From Candidatus Avimicrobium faecavium (GTDB taxonomy: Bacteria; Bacillota; Clostridia; Oscillospirales; Ruminococcaceae): a DNA stretch of 13,054 nucleotides. The notes below the pieces were generated by a model. That model ran no database searches. It saw only the letters and a list, made by a program, of their open reading frames with translations, and was not told the origin of the DNA. A program made the position numbers and the translations under genes. Location: assembly GCA_904419105.1 (NCBI GenBank), contig CAJFQR010000035.1, positions 1 to 13,054 of the forward strand. The letters are read 5' to 3'. This document shows, piece by piece, positions 12,102 to 13,054 of this stretch. How positions within the stretch are numbered: the first letter of the stretch is position 1; each line of letters starts with the position of its first letter.

Positions 12102-13054
12102 ATGAAATACATTCTCACCGATAAGGAGCCCAAGCTCCCGCTGAAGTATTTTGAGGATATCTCAGCCATTCCGCGCGGCTCCTACAACGAGAAGGCCGTC
12201 GCCCAGTTTGTGGCGGACACTGCCAAGCGGCTCGGCCTCTACTGCCGTGTGGACGAGCGCAACAATGTCGTCGTCAAAAAGCCCGCCACGCCCGGCTATG
12301 AGGACAAGCCGGCGGTGCTGCTGCAGGCCCATCTGGATATGGTCAACGAGAAGAACGGCGATTCCACCCACGACTTTGAGAAGGACGGCCTGGAGCTGAT
12401 CCTGGAGGGCAACATTCTGCGCGCCAACGGCACCACCCTCGGCGCCGATGACGGCAAGGGCGTGGCCTATATGCTGGCGCTGATGGACAGCGATTCCGAT
12501 TCCTTTGTCCACCCTCCGCTGGAGTTCCTCTTCACCACCGGTGAGGAGGTCGGCTTCTGGGGCGCAATGGCGCTGGACTGCTCCGACATCACCGCCCGCC
12601 GGATGATCGGTCTGGATGCCGGCCCGGAGGGCGGGGTTTCCACCACTTCGGCCGGTGCGCAGGAGGTTATTTTCTCCATTCCTGTGGATTATGCCCCGGC
12701 AAACGGCAAGGCGCTGCGGCTTACCGTCGGCGGCCTGCTTGGCGGCCACTCGGCGATGAACATCACCGACGAAAAGGGCAACGCCAATAAGATTATGGGC
12801 CGTCTGCTCCATAATGTGGCCAAGGTGGCCGGTTTCCGCCTCGCCACCATTACCGGCGGCGCCATGTTCAACGCCATTCCCCGTGAGGCCAGCGCCGTAT
12901 TTGTCATCGATCCGGCTGATGAGGCCAAGGTTCGCGCAGTGATCGAAAAGGTCACCGCCGAACTCAAGGACGAGTTTGCCGCCTCGGATGCCGGCCTCAC
13001 CGTCACCGTCGAAGACGCCGCCGCCGACAAGGCCCTTTCCGCCGCCACCACCAC
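12102..13054 (+). CDS. pepD: Aminoacyl-histidine dipeptidase / PepD-like M20C metallopeptidase, N-terminal part (runs off right edge)
   Basis: The window holds 317 codons with no stop; the family is usually about 480 residues, so roughly a third is missing. It would hydrolyse dipeptides in the cytosol with two zinc ions. Visible sites are His77 and Asp79 in QAHLDM, Asp116 in GADDGKG, Glu148/Glu149 in TTGEEVG (bridging base and ligand) and Asp172 in LDAGPEG. The lid/dimer domain opens with LTVGGLLGGHSAMNI (207-221), the GGHS typical of PepD. The common LDSEEEG wording after the fourth ligand is LDAGPEG here, a departure near the active site. The start ATG 12102 has AAGGGGGA (12087-12094) 7 bases before it. 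It has its own promoter, and the leader is about 50 bases long. Confidence 0.9.
   Translation, partial: MKYILTDKEPKLPLKYFEDISAIPRGSYNEKAVAQFVADTAKRLGLYCRVDERNNVVVKKPATPGYEDKPAVLLQAHLDMVNEKNGDSTHDFEKDGLELILEGNILRANGTTLGADDGKGVAYMLALMDSDSDSFVHPPLEFLFTTGEEVGFWGAMALDCSDITARRMIGLDAGPEGGVSTTSAGAQEVIFSIPVDYAPANGKALRLTVGGLLGGHSAMNITDEKGNANKIMGRLLHNVAKVAGFRLATITGGAMFNAIPREASAVFVIDPADEAKVRAVIEKVTAELKDEFAASDAGLTVTVEDAAADKALSAATT

Overview
The window looks like chromosomal DNA from a GC-rich anaerobic Firmicute, most likely a gut clostridium of the Oscillospiraceae/Ruminococcaceae type. This is inferred from strong AAGGAGG-type ribosome binding sites, sigma-A-like promoters, short U-tailed terminators, codons that mostly end in C or G, and Firmicute-style protein families. 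I cannot name a species. Most of the window is ordinary housekeeping and transport sequence. I found no phage, transposase, CRISPR or toxin genes.

Layout. 1-378 (minus) is the start of a collagen-like Gly-X-Y protein that runs off the left edge. 575-661 (minus) is a tRNA-Leu(CAA) with an oddly paired acceptor stem. 839-2122 is a PLP-dependent aminotransferase with its own promoter and terminator. 2123-2484 is a structured control region holding a 23-codon upstream reading frame ahead of a CorA metal transporter (2485-3417). 3511-4149 and 4179-4604 are a DNA-repair glycosylase of the AlkA/HhH-GPD type and a cytidine-deaminase-like enzyme. They face two small duplicated DUF4177-like genes on the minus strand (4653-5041) across a shared bidirectional terminator.

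5220-10310 is a complete BMP-type nucleoside ABC importer operon: promoter, structured leader, lipoprotein, intercistronic hairpin, double-domain ATPase, two overlapping permease genes and a terminator. 10438-11313 is an EamA/DMT-family transporter, followed by an unrecognised secreted protein (11405-11881). The right edge holds the first two thirds of an M20 family dipeptidase of the PepD type (12102 onward).

How the genes work together. The importer would bind purine or pyrimidine nucleosides outside the cell and pass them through the paired permeases. The nearby deaminase would fit the same salvage theme but is not in the same transcript. The best candidates for something undescribed are regulatory: the corA leader with its upstream frame, the two-hairpin leader of the nucleoside operon, a TTCACAA element recurring upstream of three TTGACG promoters, a near-palindrome sitting on the pepD -35 box, and a junction-like tRNA-Leu that separates sequence of different codon use.
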